A DNA stretch of 64,000 nt from Eutypella sp. D-1 (lineage: Eukaryota; Ascomycota; Sordariomycetes; Xylariales; Diatrypaceae), in the NCBI GenBank assembly GCA_023313575.1, contig JAJTTP010000005.1, positions 930,001 through 994,000 of the forward strand, in the 5' to 3' direction. The translations under genes and the position numbers were made by a program. Shown here in pieces: positions 33,081 to 43,840 of this stretch. The notes beneath the pieces were generated by a model, which was given only the letters and a program-made list of their open reading frames with translations, was not told where the DNA came from and ran no database searches. Position 1 is the stretch's first letter. Every line of letters begins with the position of its first letter.

Positions 33081-36000
33081 CTAAGTGCAGATTAATGTGA
33101 CATTTCTGGATGTATCTGTGTCTCCACCGTGGCTCAAGAGTGCGAAATGATAGGATCCCTTTTCTAGTTCCCACGTGTTCTTTCTGTTGATGATTGTTAG
33201 GTATCGATCCACATCTAAATCCAGGGATACAGTAGCCTCCTCTCCAATATTTAAATCGATCCTTTGAAATGCGACAAGTTGTTTGACCGGTTGCACTATC
33301 GAGGAAACCCGTACCAAGGCATAGACCTGAGCCACATATGACCCCGCCATAGGACCCCTATTCTTAACCGTGGCATAAAATTTGATGGTGTCGCCTGTTG
33401 AAAATGTCCTAGGGTCTATGTTGTTCGACGAAGCAGTAAACGCAGAAACATCGAATTCTGCGTAAGATTTTCCGGACCCAAACCAGTAGGCGGGCGTGGA
33501 ATCGATGTCCAAAAAGTCCTTCTTGTGTGCGAACTCCTTGTAGTTATAATAGACAGGAAGCTGGCCGACGTGTCGGGGAACTGTTACGGGCATGCGACCA
33601 CCCGGGTTGACGGTTCCGAACAGCGCATCAGCTATCGCCTGACCGCCTGATTGACCGGGGAAGAAGGCACTAATAACCGCTGCACTTTGATTATAGTAGT
33701 CAATCGCGAAAGGCCGGCCGCCTTGAAGGACGAGGACTACGGGTTTTTCCAGCTTGTATATCTCACTTGCGAGGATGTCCTGGCTCGGCGGTAGGCCGAG
33801 AGTGCCTCTATCCCCACTCTCTCCATCACTGTTCCAAGCAGCGCCAACGGCAAGCACCACGATATCTGCCGACTTCGCAAGCTGCACGGCTTGGTCAACA
33901 GCATCACCGTGTCGGCCGACTAGGTTCCAGAAAAGGATTATCTGCGAATTCAGAGACACCACGTTGGCGACCTTCTTATGCAGGTTGAATGCCTGGTACT
34001 CGATGCGAATCTTATAGCTCTCTCCCTTTCTAAAAGTGAAGGGGGCGGAACCAGTTGGTGGTAAAGTACTATTAGCCTGGATGTACTTGTAGTCCATAAT
34101 ATTCCCTAAGATGTTGCTGTCGCTTTCGGGCCCATCAAGACCATGCGCAGTAAGAGGTTGGCCGTCAACAAAAAGCCTCACCGATGTGTTTTGTGCGACT
34201 GCCACCCCGAGCCAGCCTTCCACATCAATGTCGACTGGTGATTGTAGTTCCCCTTCCCAAATGGCGCTAAAATTAGTGGATGGCAGACCGTCAGGGGGGT
34301 ATAAGCCCCAATCAAGCGCGGGAGTTTCTATCCTTTGGACTATCTGATTCCTAAAGTTCGTATCGGCAAAGTAAGTTGCGAGAAGTCCGCCAGGTGTTCC
34401 ATTGGTGGCCAGAAGATATGGTGGAATGACATATTGCGAATTGTATTCCCAGCTGTTCGCTCCCCAGCTCGATAGGAGCTCGAATTCGTGCTCGTTGGCA
34501 TAGGTAAGCATACCCTGCCGGAGTGTTTGGGAGTAATTGGCGGGATACTGGCCCCATTGACCGCTATAATCCCCATAATTGAGAGTATCGGCAAATGGCC
34601 CGATAAGAGCGATCTTGGAGATGTTTTGGGTCTTGGGTGTCAATGGTAAGATGAAGTCCTTGTTCTCGAGGAGTACGAGGCTCCTCTGAGCCGCCTCTAA
34701 TGTTAGGGGGCGATTCTCTTTCACAATTTGTAGAGGGTCAATTGCAGAGGGGAGATAAGGGTTTTCGAAAAGGCCTAGGTCCCACTTCACCCCAAGCATA
34801 CTGCGGGCATGGCTTTGCAACGTATTCAACTTAACCGAATCGTTTGCGACCAGATCCTTAGTGGCCTGTTCAATCATGAGTAAAGGACTTTGACTCAACA
34901 AAAGATAGTAGCCTTACATTAATGTAGAGTTCGAGCGGGTAGTCGTAGAACTGTAGCATACCTCCTGCATTGAACCATTGTCGAATCGCGTCTGCCGGAG
35001 ATTCGGCTACTTTGTGCAGGGTTTCCAACTCGACCATGCCTATTTAATAGGAGCGTTAGCATGATGACGGGGGTGTATGGGTTAAGTTGCCTCATACCAG
35101 TATCATCAGCCATAACGAACCCATCAAATCCCCAATCCTCAAGTGCTTCGTAGAACAGAGGGTGTACGTGAGCTGGTACATCATCGAACTCGTTATAGGC
35201 CCTAAACGGGTCAAGTTAGTGGGGTGTCTCATTAGGCCCAGGCACTTAATTAGCTTACATCATAACTCCCTTCGCCCCTCCAAGTTGGATAGCTGCTTTA
35301 AAAGGGGTCAAAAGATCCTGCATAACCTGTCTGTTTCCATAACCCATGAACGGAGCCGCATTGTGGCCCGACTGTGGAGCGCCGTGTGCGGCGAAATGCT
35401 ATTCGAAAGTTTAGTTTATCCAGTTGCATAATGATGTCTACGTGCGTATCGCACCTTCAATACAGGTACTACGGCATCTGGATCTGCCCATGAACCGTTC
35501 TTTGACAGGCCCGAGGCATATGCGACTCCCATATGCGACGTCAAGATCTTGTCCTCGCCCCAGGCCTCTGTATTGTGTTAGTATTAACCCGTACGTGAAA
35601 TTTGCGATGAGGATCACTTCACCTTGCATGCGGCCCCATCTAGCATCCTGACCGATATCGAGTACAGGGGATAGACATGCGTGGACACCGATTGATCTCG
35701 CCTCTGCCCCGATGGCGCGCCCAACTCTGTATATGAGGCTTGTGTCAAAGCTGGCCGACAATCCCAAACTCTGGGGGAAGATTGACTGCTTGAAGGAGCC
35801 CACTCCATGAAGACATTCCCCAGTATGCATGAAAGGAATCTTCAATCGCGCTTTCTGGAGATTTAATTCTTGCAGCGAGTTGTAGTATGTGGTGTTGAGC
35901 GGGTACCTATCGAACTGAATGTTCGTCAACTAGACACTGAAACGGCCATACTTACTTACCAGTCATGAATAACGCCTATCGGTGAGTCGGGACTGAATCG

Positions 36001-36276
36001 CATGGTATGGCCTAGAAACTATGTAAGTCGAGCGAGGAAGTACGAGAAGTCACACACACCGTAGAGTTCATTGTCTTCCTTCCCTACAATATCCCCTGCG
36101 AACATGAGATGGAATTGCAGTACAAGGTCTTCTACCCTCATTTTGGAGACCAATGCATTGATGAAGGACTTCTTGTCCGAACCGACAGCGCTGTCTCCAT
36201 AGCCTGCGGCCTTGCCAGCTAGGGAGATCTGCGCTGCAGCAAGAAGCAAAGTGAGTACCGACCTCATCATTTTCAC
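33081..36276 (-). CDS. Secreted GH3 beta-glycosidase with PA14 domain
   Basis: Eight exons read from 36276, and every junction I checked keeps frame. Residues 1-22 are a signal peptide (MKMMRSVLTLLLAAAQISLAG). The (beta/alpha)8 domain follows, with GHTMRFSPDSPIGVIHDW, IPFMHTGECLHGVGS and GAEARSIGVHACLSPVLDIG. The nucleophile strand is GFDGFVMADDTG; the first Asp is the expected GH3 nucleophile. The second domain begins QRSLVLLENKDFILPL. A PA14-like insert spans about GGLLATYFADTNFRNQIVQR to the FRKGESYKIRIEY block. The C-terminus is fibronectin-III-like (GSYVAQVYALV). Family members release terminal beta-glucose or beta-xylose; PA14 often shapes the subsite for oligosaccharides. Same strand as the GH127 gene upstream and the esterase further up, suggesting joint action on plant polysaccharide. 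The exact substrate cannot be read. Confidence 0.9.
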
Positions 36277-37186
36277 AGGGCTCTGTATGAACCTGGCAGT
36301 CGAAAACCAAAATAACGATAGGTCTCAGTAGAGGGGTACCATGCCGTTTTGCAAGATCATGAGCGGCAACAAAGCATAAATATAGGCGTGAAGTAGTCTC
36401 AGCTTAGGGTTAGCCCGTCCCGGCAACGTTACATTATGGGGTATCTCCGCCATTCAAGAATCCTGATGTTCCGAGATCTAGGACGGGACTCTCCTCGATT
36501 GGAGGCATATCCCACTTTCAGCATGAGCAGGGGTTATACACAGCAAGTTGCGGGGGAGCCGAATCCACGCTTTACCCAGAAAACCAGGATGAGAACACTA
36601 TCTATTCCTCTCTAGGGCAGGAATTCTATACTCGAACCCCTCACGTTGACCCCTCAACTACCGGCGTTACGTTTGACTGGCTGTCGCTTATCCCTTCTCG
36701 CTCCTCTTCATGCCGAGGCGGAGTTCAAACAAGGGCATAGGGACAGTAACTGTAGAAATGGCGTTCAAGTGACCAAAGAGTGATTATAACTTCCGGATCT
36801 AAGTTCAACGGCCGTGGGAGGAGATATCACTAAAAATTAAATAAATGATGTTCAGCTTCATGAGAAAGAAATGCCCGCGGCGGGTATCTTTCCTTATTTC
36901 TGAGGTTTAAATGCGTTATGGTGGAGTTGAATATCCTCACTTTGACCTTACATATATAACGGGCTTTTAGGACTACGAACTCAATTTCGGCTTTCAAAAG
37001 CGTGTATACTGCTGCAAAACACGATAGGCGGCTGCCTATGACGATTACGCCAAAGCCTGGAGTCCTCATCATATATTTGCACGCTACGGTCTCACCGAGA
37101 CAGACTAAGGGACGTATAAACATATGGAAAACTTTTTTGATGAACTCTGTGCTTCTTTTTTGCCGTAAACAGTGCATGAAATCCTA
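36277..37186. other. Promoter region of the GH3 gene and 3' flank of GH127
   Basis: About 900 bp between two same-strand secreted glycosidase genes. No gene is supportable; a 115-codon minus frame at 36830-37177 has no features. Confidence 0.5.
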
Positions 37187-39687
37187 TCACAGATCTATCT
37201 TGGGCAGCTGAATCCGCGGCAAGTATGCCATGTGGAGCTTCGCGCTACCGTAGGGGATGAAGCGTGCAGAGAAGGGCTCGCCTGTGGCCTGGGGATTCTT
37301 CGGTGGGGGCGCAGCGGTGTCATTTTCGATCGGCCAGTCAATCTCCACGGCAGCTATCCTCAGCTCTATCGGTGGCGCGCCGAGATCCCAAATCGGGCTT
37401 GGTAAATCGGACGGGGCCACATCCCGAGCCACGACAGTGATCTGCGAGGGGTCTATGGCAATATTCCACGGCGTGGTAGGTATCAAAGCATAATCGTGGC
37501 TACGCGGATCTGTCGTGTTCTCTGGCAATGGGCCGAAGGGAGCCTGATAGCTGTAGGGTACGGTCTCAGTCTTCTGAAACTCGATGGCTAAGCTGTAAAG
37601 TAAGGGCCCGTAGTAGACTGCAACGGTGCCTTCAGAAGGCTCTTTAACACGGGGCTTCGTATCCAAGTTCACCGTGAAACTGCTTGTGGTACCCCCAGGA
37701 ACGACGACCTTCTGCAAACCAAGATCTGAAGCTGCAATGGACACAGGACTATCCGTGTTGGGTAATTGAATCGTGCTATCGGTACTTGCCCAAGTCGGAA
37801 TTCTCACATAAAATGGGAATTCATGTTTGGCGGTTACTGTGTATGTGAGGTTGAAGTCGAATGGGTATGCTGTATCGACCGTGACAGAGACGGGATTATT
37901 GTCATCCAGCTCAAGTGTCGCATTACCCGGTGCCAGGAACACGTGAGCCAACCCGTCATCTTCTGTTCCGACGAACGAGTTCGCCAGAAACTTGGGGTAC
38001 GCCTGTGGATGGTTCACGGTGCAGCACGGGTAGTTTGGTTCAAGGCCAAATACGTTGCTGTAGGTATCTACGTCGTACCACTGTTGCGACGTGGTGAGAT
38101 TCCGTGACCAGGGCTAAAAGGATTTCACATCAGTAATTAAGGACTTGACCGCGCTTATATGGTGGCTTTACTTACCTGGTTCTCCTGTTGTATATATTGG
38201 TGGGACCACCAATCCGGGGACACTGACGCCGGGAAAGCGTTGAAGGCTGTCAACTCCACCCAGTCTGCCAAGTCGTTGTCTCCTAGGAACTGGTAAATGT
38301 AAGCGATCGAAAATATCATCTCAGCCGCAGTGCACAACTCGGCGCCGTGAGCCGGGTTCAATTCTGTGATCCACTCATCTCCTACTATATTGCCCGCAAT
38401 CGAGGTATGATACTTCGCTACCAAGTCAACTGCTGTCCGAGTCTGACGCTTCAACGCTTCATCATGCGTCATGCGATAGATTGATAGCGGGTACCGTAAT
38501 CCTATCGACTAATTTAGCACATTTGCATCAATCTCTTCCATGCGTGCCGGAAAGACCATCATGATCTAAGGTGGGGGTGTGGAGGTGCACTACATCGTGT
38601 ATAAAGGAGAAATCGACATAAGGCTTTGGCTGAAAATTGGAGGCACACGGTGATGAACTTACCCTCGGCATGGTTCACCTATATTATACATCGTGTTAGT
38701 CAATTCTTTTTTTAATCATGAACCGAGTTAACCTACCCCATGCAAGAACACCCAGCTCAGGGGCCAGTCGGAGTCCTCACTCCAGATTTTGGGGTACGCC
38801 TCCTCCGTCCAAACGGTTCTCCAGTCCGCTCCCCATATCTCGCTGCCCTTGATCATAAGCTCCATCATCTCCCAGATCCTTTCTGTATTGTTGCGGGGGT
38901 ATCGCTCATAGAGCCACTGCAGTGGAATGTGATACTCATGACTTCGAGAGACACCGAAGCCACGCTGGTCGAATACGTCGCCTTCTTTATCACGGTTCAA
39001 TAGTCCCGTGAAGTTGTTTTTCAACATTCCATGGGCCAGATTCACATACTTGTGCATTGCATCAACAATCCTCTCCGTCTGGGTTGGGTCTGCTTCGGCA
39101 TATTGCTAGACCGGTGTCAGGACAGAGGTTACAATGCCGAAGTAGCTTCGATGATGTGAAGAAACTTACCGTCAAACCAAGGAGTATGCGCGTTCTTGCC
39201 CATAGCCCTCGTGTAGCCTGTGTGGTCTCCCAACCAATCCAACCATCGGACTGTTGCGCGCCGAGGACATAGTTCAAGTAATATCTGACCTGGCTCTCAA
39301 TCCTCGCATCTCCCAGACCAAAGGCCAGAGGTACGACGCCATTGAACCAGTAAGGACTGCCCTCGTGCAACGTAGAATATTCTGTCGAGCCGCCAAGAAA
39401 TCCCGAATCATTGACGAACCGGTAGAAATCAAACATATTCCCGGCAAGACCTTCGGCCTCCAGCTCTAGCTCACCTTTGAACCATCCCAAGGGCTTTATG
39501 GTACCAAGATCTAGAGGTTTGAAAACGGGCTGGACGACTGGATTGCTGTTAGATTAATTCATATATGCTCTAGCTCGGTTGACCTACAAGGCGACTCGAG
39601 CCCCCGATGAATTATCCCAAGTCGATCTGTGGGAAGCGCTGTTGACGCAGCGAGACCCTGTAGGGCGGCGAATATGATATTTCTCAT
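37187..39687 (-). CDS. Secreted GH127-family glycosidase (beta-L-arabinofuranosidase-like)
   Basis: Six exons from ATG at 39687, all joined in frame, including a 16 nt exon encoding VNHAEG near 38664-38680. The signal peptide is MRNIIFAALQGLAASTA. The alpha/alpha-barrel shows SPYWFNGVVPLAFGL, DGWIGWETTQATRG and NHAEGLRYPLSIYRMTHDEA. Catalytic hallmarks of GH127 are visible. AELCTAAEM gives the Glu-x-Cys zinc ligands. PNYPCCTVNHP gives the adjacent Cys pair, of which the first is the nucleophile in the bacterial enzyme HypBA1. The C-terminus is beta-rich (YPFDFNLTYTVTAKHEFPFYVRIPTWA). Characterised relatives remove beta-L-arabinofuranose from hydroxyproline-linked arabinans, but the family has other activities, so the substrate is inference. 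It is followed downstream by GH3 and preceded by an esterase gene. Confidence 0.88.
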
Positions 39688-40938
39688 TGCGGCAAGTCTC
39701 AACAAAGGTATCTTGGTCGGATTTTCACACCAACCCAAGAGCCGTGGACTATAAATGATGGTGTACTAGAATGTTCATACACATGGGTAGGCCAAAGCGA
39801 TGATGCGGTGTTTGTATGAATATGTAATACTGGCAGTGCCCTAGCCCCGCTCGTATTCGTGTCTCCGATGTCGTGGGAGTTAAATCTCCCCAAATCAGAT
39901 ACCCGACCTCTGCATATATGGGTGGCAGCACAGACTTATTGAGCAGGTCGACCCATCAATTCCAGCCTGCGCATTCCCTGTTACATCTCGTTCGCGTGGC
40001 TGGTAGGTGCAAGGAGAGTGCGGGGTAGATAAAGATGTGACCTTCCCTGACGATCACATTCTGTCGGATATAGCGGGCATCAAATTAATCTTGCGTCCAA
40101 GACGTACGCCACCTAGAAAATGGAAAGTGACGTAGTAATTTACATGCGACGACTTTTGACCGATGGCGACAGGCGATGCTTTGTTTATAGTGGAGTAGAC
40201 CCTTTGTCTCGCTGGGGACAAGAGCACAACTGCTAACGAGAAACTCCAGGGATTCGGGAAGGCGGTATCATAGAAACCGAATATGTTTTAGTATAACCCA
40301 GAACTGCAATTTGATGTTAGAAACATATGTCGCATGCACCTTAAGTGACACGAGCCAATTGGGTACTACAGACGATTTTAACTACCTACAGTAGGTATTT
40401 AAGTGGGCAGTGGTGGTTGGAGGAAGCAATGGATTGGAGGCTTGGAAATGTGCCCATCATTTTTATACTTACCTACGTATCTAAATATGTACACCTTTCT
40501 TCAATCCAGACTGCTTCTCTGTTCCTTCCTTGCTCGGTGAAAAGGGGCTGTCTTCGAAATGGGGGCGTTAGGGGTTCAAAAGAAAAAGAAAGTGGACGGG
40601 TGTTCGCATCACGTGACGGGGAATAGGGGAAGGAGACTGTACTTGTAAATTCCCAAGGTGCCCCATGCACTCCACGTCAGATGCGTAGGACTGACTACAT
40701 TAGATAATGAACAATAATTGATTCGCATGCGCATATTTATTTCCAGACTATAATAATCAGCATGTTCTATTATACATGGAAAATTCGTCTGGCCATGGTT
40801 CTGCGTTGCCAGACAACATGAAATGTGCTCAAGTCAACAAGGCTAGCAAGGAAATCTTGACCAAAAATGGGCTCATCACGGCCATGAGTAGATTTAGAAG
40901 GTGATGAAAATCCGTTTTTACCACCCCATCGAGTATTT
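39688..40938. other. Promoter region of GH127 and 3' flank of the hydrolase gene
   Basis: No supportable gene in 1.25 kb; short frames are featureless. Confidence 0.5.
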
Positions 40939-42083
40939 CTACGGCTTTGGCGGGGTTGGACCTTCGATAATCCATTCACCTTTGCTTGTCCCCGACCATC
41001 TGATAGACTCGCGCATGACCTCCTCCCATCTTGGGGTCGCGGGACATGAGTCGAATATATAAAATCCGTGGGGCATGCCGTCGAAGACGTGCACCTTCGT
41101 GTCCACACTAGGCTGCATTAGCATATACCTCTCCGAACACTTTTATTGGATAAGGCTTACCCAGCATCTTGCAACCTGGTCGCGTAGACCAGTGCATCAT
41201 CCCGCAGAGTGTCTGCGCCGTTGGCCAGTATCACCGTGCGTGGCATGTGTTGGAGCACCTCCTTCTCCGTGAAGGCTGGGTTCCAGGTCGGGTGGTCGAG
41301 CGGCACATCGGTATCCTTACGTAGGAGCTCAAAGAAGTAATTGAGCGATTCCTTGTGAAGTATCGGCTTGTCTGCATTCTGTACGCGCGAGGTTTTTTCC
41401 TTATCCACGAACATGTGATAGGGGACTTCCTGGAAGAGGGTCGGTATCCCAAGAACCTGACCCTTGAATCGGGGCGTGGTCCCTGCCTCCTTTGCCTGCC
41501 TGACCTCGTGGACGCCTACCGCCGCCGCGATGGCGCCACCTGCAGATATTCCGCCAATGGTGATCCTTCCTGGATCAACGCCGAGGGTCGTGGTGTTTCT
41601 GGCGATCCATTCGAAAGCGTCGATTCCGTCATGCCAAGCCGCAAGCCCGCTCACCTGCGGTGTGTGTCGGTAGTTGACGGAGATGACAGCCATGGAGAGT
41701 TGGTGCGCCCATGCCGCGCACATCGGCTCCTCCGATTCCAGTGAGCCAAAGATGAATCCTCCGCCGTGGTGATAAACGTGCACTGGGAGGGTCTTGCCCT
41801 GCAACCTTTTAGGGCGGTAACAACGGAGAGGGATTGCGTTCCCGTCCCGGCCCGTCACAAAGTGGTCTTGGGATTCCACAACGTTCCAGAGTCCGGATTT
41901 CTCCATCTTGGCCTTTGATGCCTCCGCCACCGCGGCGTTCACAACGGCTTGGAGTTCGGCAGGGGGGGTACTCTTTAGGTCAGGTACCACTCGGACGAGG
42001 TCCGGGTTGGCCTCTTGATACTCCATCCATTCTTTGCTTAGTGTCCCATACTGGGAGAAATCCAGCGGAGTAGAAGCACGCAT
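40939..42083 (-). CDS. Alpha/beta hydrolase, hormone-sensitive-lipase (HSL) family esterase
   Basis: Two exons (42083-41161, 41107-40939; intron 53 nt) encode 363 residues. The oxyanion motif HHGGGF (YHHGGGFIFGS), nucleophile elbow GISAGG, acid ILANGADTLRDD and catalytic His GMPHGF are all present and correctly spaced. The catalytic set is therefore complete. No signal peptide: the start MRASTPLDFSQYG follows an unconvincing upstream extension to 42143. It is probably intracellular. HSL-type enzymes hydrolyse short acyl esters and acetylated small molecules or sugars. Position beside two secreted glycosidases suggests de-esterification of imported products, but secondary-metabolite or xenobiotic roles are equally possible. 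Confidence 0.88.
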
Positions 42084-42938
42084 AGCTTGAGTATAATAAT
42101 ATTTTTTTTCTCTTAAGAAACTTCGATGTGAATAGATGCTCACGATAACCCCTATTCAATCCAGCCTTGAGCTATAGGGAAGTATGAGAGTATTTATAAG
42201 TATGCCAACAGCGGTGTAAATGCGGGTATCCCTAGCAAACGAGTCCCAGTTAGCGTCCTGCGTACCTGTATGCATTATACTGGTTAAGGACGCCAATACG
42301 GCTGTACTGCAGCTTAGCCTCTCACCCTTGTAGATACTTCTATTGCTCAACTGTAAATGCTGAGGATGCTCATCTGGACGGTGATTCATTTTGCTATCAT
42401 CCTTAACGTTTCTTTGTTAGCAAACAACAAGTAACGCTATATTTCCTTTCTAGATAGGCAGACGACAAAAATCAGTTGGCTATTGGCCAAATTATGGAGG
42501 CTTATTGTGTTGGAACACTTTGAGCAATTATGATTCATAGTTATCTTGGTAAGGTAGGGGTAGTGAGACGGGGCTATCTTGGCGAAAAGTCATAGGGGCT
42601 TATGTCCAGTAAACTCCGAGCTCTGCAGCGTTACACGGTACAATAATTCGCCCGGTAAACTCGTCTGTTCCCGGAGACGATAAAACTAAAGTCTATGGTA
42701 TATTAAAGACCTACCGACATACAGAGAGAATTATGTCATTCCACTATTCGTCTCCTTCCCGGCCTGCGGACGTGTTATGAGACATGCATCCAGTGCCGCC
42801 CCTATTGATCGCTTCGCCCAGGCCCCACACACCGGCATGGATGGAAGCAGGTTATTTTCAAATTGTAAATACAGGTATGCGGTTTTAAGGAACTAAGCCT
42901 GCGCAAATCGACATTGCGGTTCCTGAACTTTCGAATTA
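42084..42938. other. Intergenic region
   Basis: Upstream DNA of the hydrolase gene; nothing else is seen. Confidence 0.5.
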
Positions 42939-43346
42939 TTGACTATATGGTCCAGCTGTTACTTGCTTCGGCTTGGCGATAAACCAATGGACAAGATCCA
43001 AGTGCAGTTTAAATCCCGATATGGAATGATATCTAACTTGGCTATCCATGCTACATCAGAAACAGATGACGCAGGATTTGAGGGCAATGAGTGGCAATAT
43101 ATAAAGGCTCCGTCAGGGCGGCTAGTGGAGTGCTGCATATGGCTTTATAGTGACCAAGACAACGCGGGTTACCCCATGCGTTTATTTTCGAGATCCGATC
43201 ATGAATCTATTACGAATCTAACGCGGGGGAACCGTGCCGTGAGCGTGATTCGGTGCATAAAGTGGCGCTCGAAGTCAAGCGGAGCTGACCATTTTGTGAT
43301 CCGAATACCAACGGCGCATGGAGCGAGGCCAGGGAAGCTCGGTTGA
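42939..43346 (+). CDS. Uncertain 135-aa open frame
   Basis: The sequence has a regular beta-like pattern (IQVQFKSRYGMISNLAIHA, EWQYIKAPSGRLVECCIWLY) and could be a small lectin-like or domain-fragment protein. It has no introns, no signal peptide and no recognised family. The true start may be the Met at MDKIQVQF. The call rests on pattern only and could be chance or a gene fragment. Confidence 0.3.
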   Translation: MTIWSSCYLLRLGDKPMDKIQVQFKSRYGMISNLAIHATSETDDAGFEGNEWQYIKAPSGRLVECCIWLYSDQDNAGYPMRLFSRSDHESITNLTRGNRAVSVIRCIKWRSKSSGADHFVIRIPTAHGARPGKLG

Positions 43347-43840
43347 TGAGCCAGAGCTGGAACTATGAATGAAAGGATCATCTAAAACAGCGAAGGAAAG
43401 TCAGAACTACCAGTAGGGTTAGGCAGTCACGTTTCAGCTAGGCCTTCTGAATATCGAGGTCATGCTCGTACTTTTGGGAGACGTCGCTCCACATACGGAT
43501 TTTGCGTCGCTGCTTAATTAGCAAACTAAACATAAGGTGCAGGACATTTCACACACCACAACAGGCCTGAGGAGGGGAAATCTATAGTATGAACGTTCGC
43601 TGCTACAGCTAGTAGTTACTGTTCATGCAAGCGACATGTTCATGTACTCTGATTCCGAAAATGGCCTCCCGTAGGTGATACGATGTGCGACCACCCAACA
43701 TCCCGAAAATTCCCAAACTGCGCCTGTGCAAGAACTACACCTAGCACTACCCCCCCTTCCGATGGTGAAGGCAGTGGAATAGAAGGTGCTCCGTATATGC
43801 GAAGCAATTCTCCGTATCCAGTTATAAGGAGTCAAGGATC
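43347..43840. other. Intergenic gap
   Basis: 3' flank of the large fungal-specific gene. No gene is seen. Confidence 0.5.

Noticed and set aside
36830..37177. 115-codon minus-strand frame between GH3 and GH127
   Set aside because: No recognisable motif, A+T-rich codon use unlike neighbours; probably promoter DNA.
38501..38680. Apparent disruption in the GH127 gene between NHAEG and the downstream exon
   Set aside because: Joining the 16 nt exon to the AG before GATTACGG restores NHAEGLRYPLSIYRM in frame.
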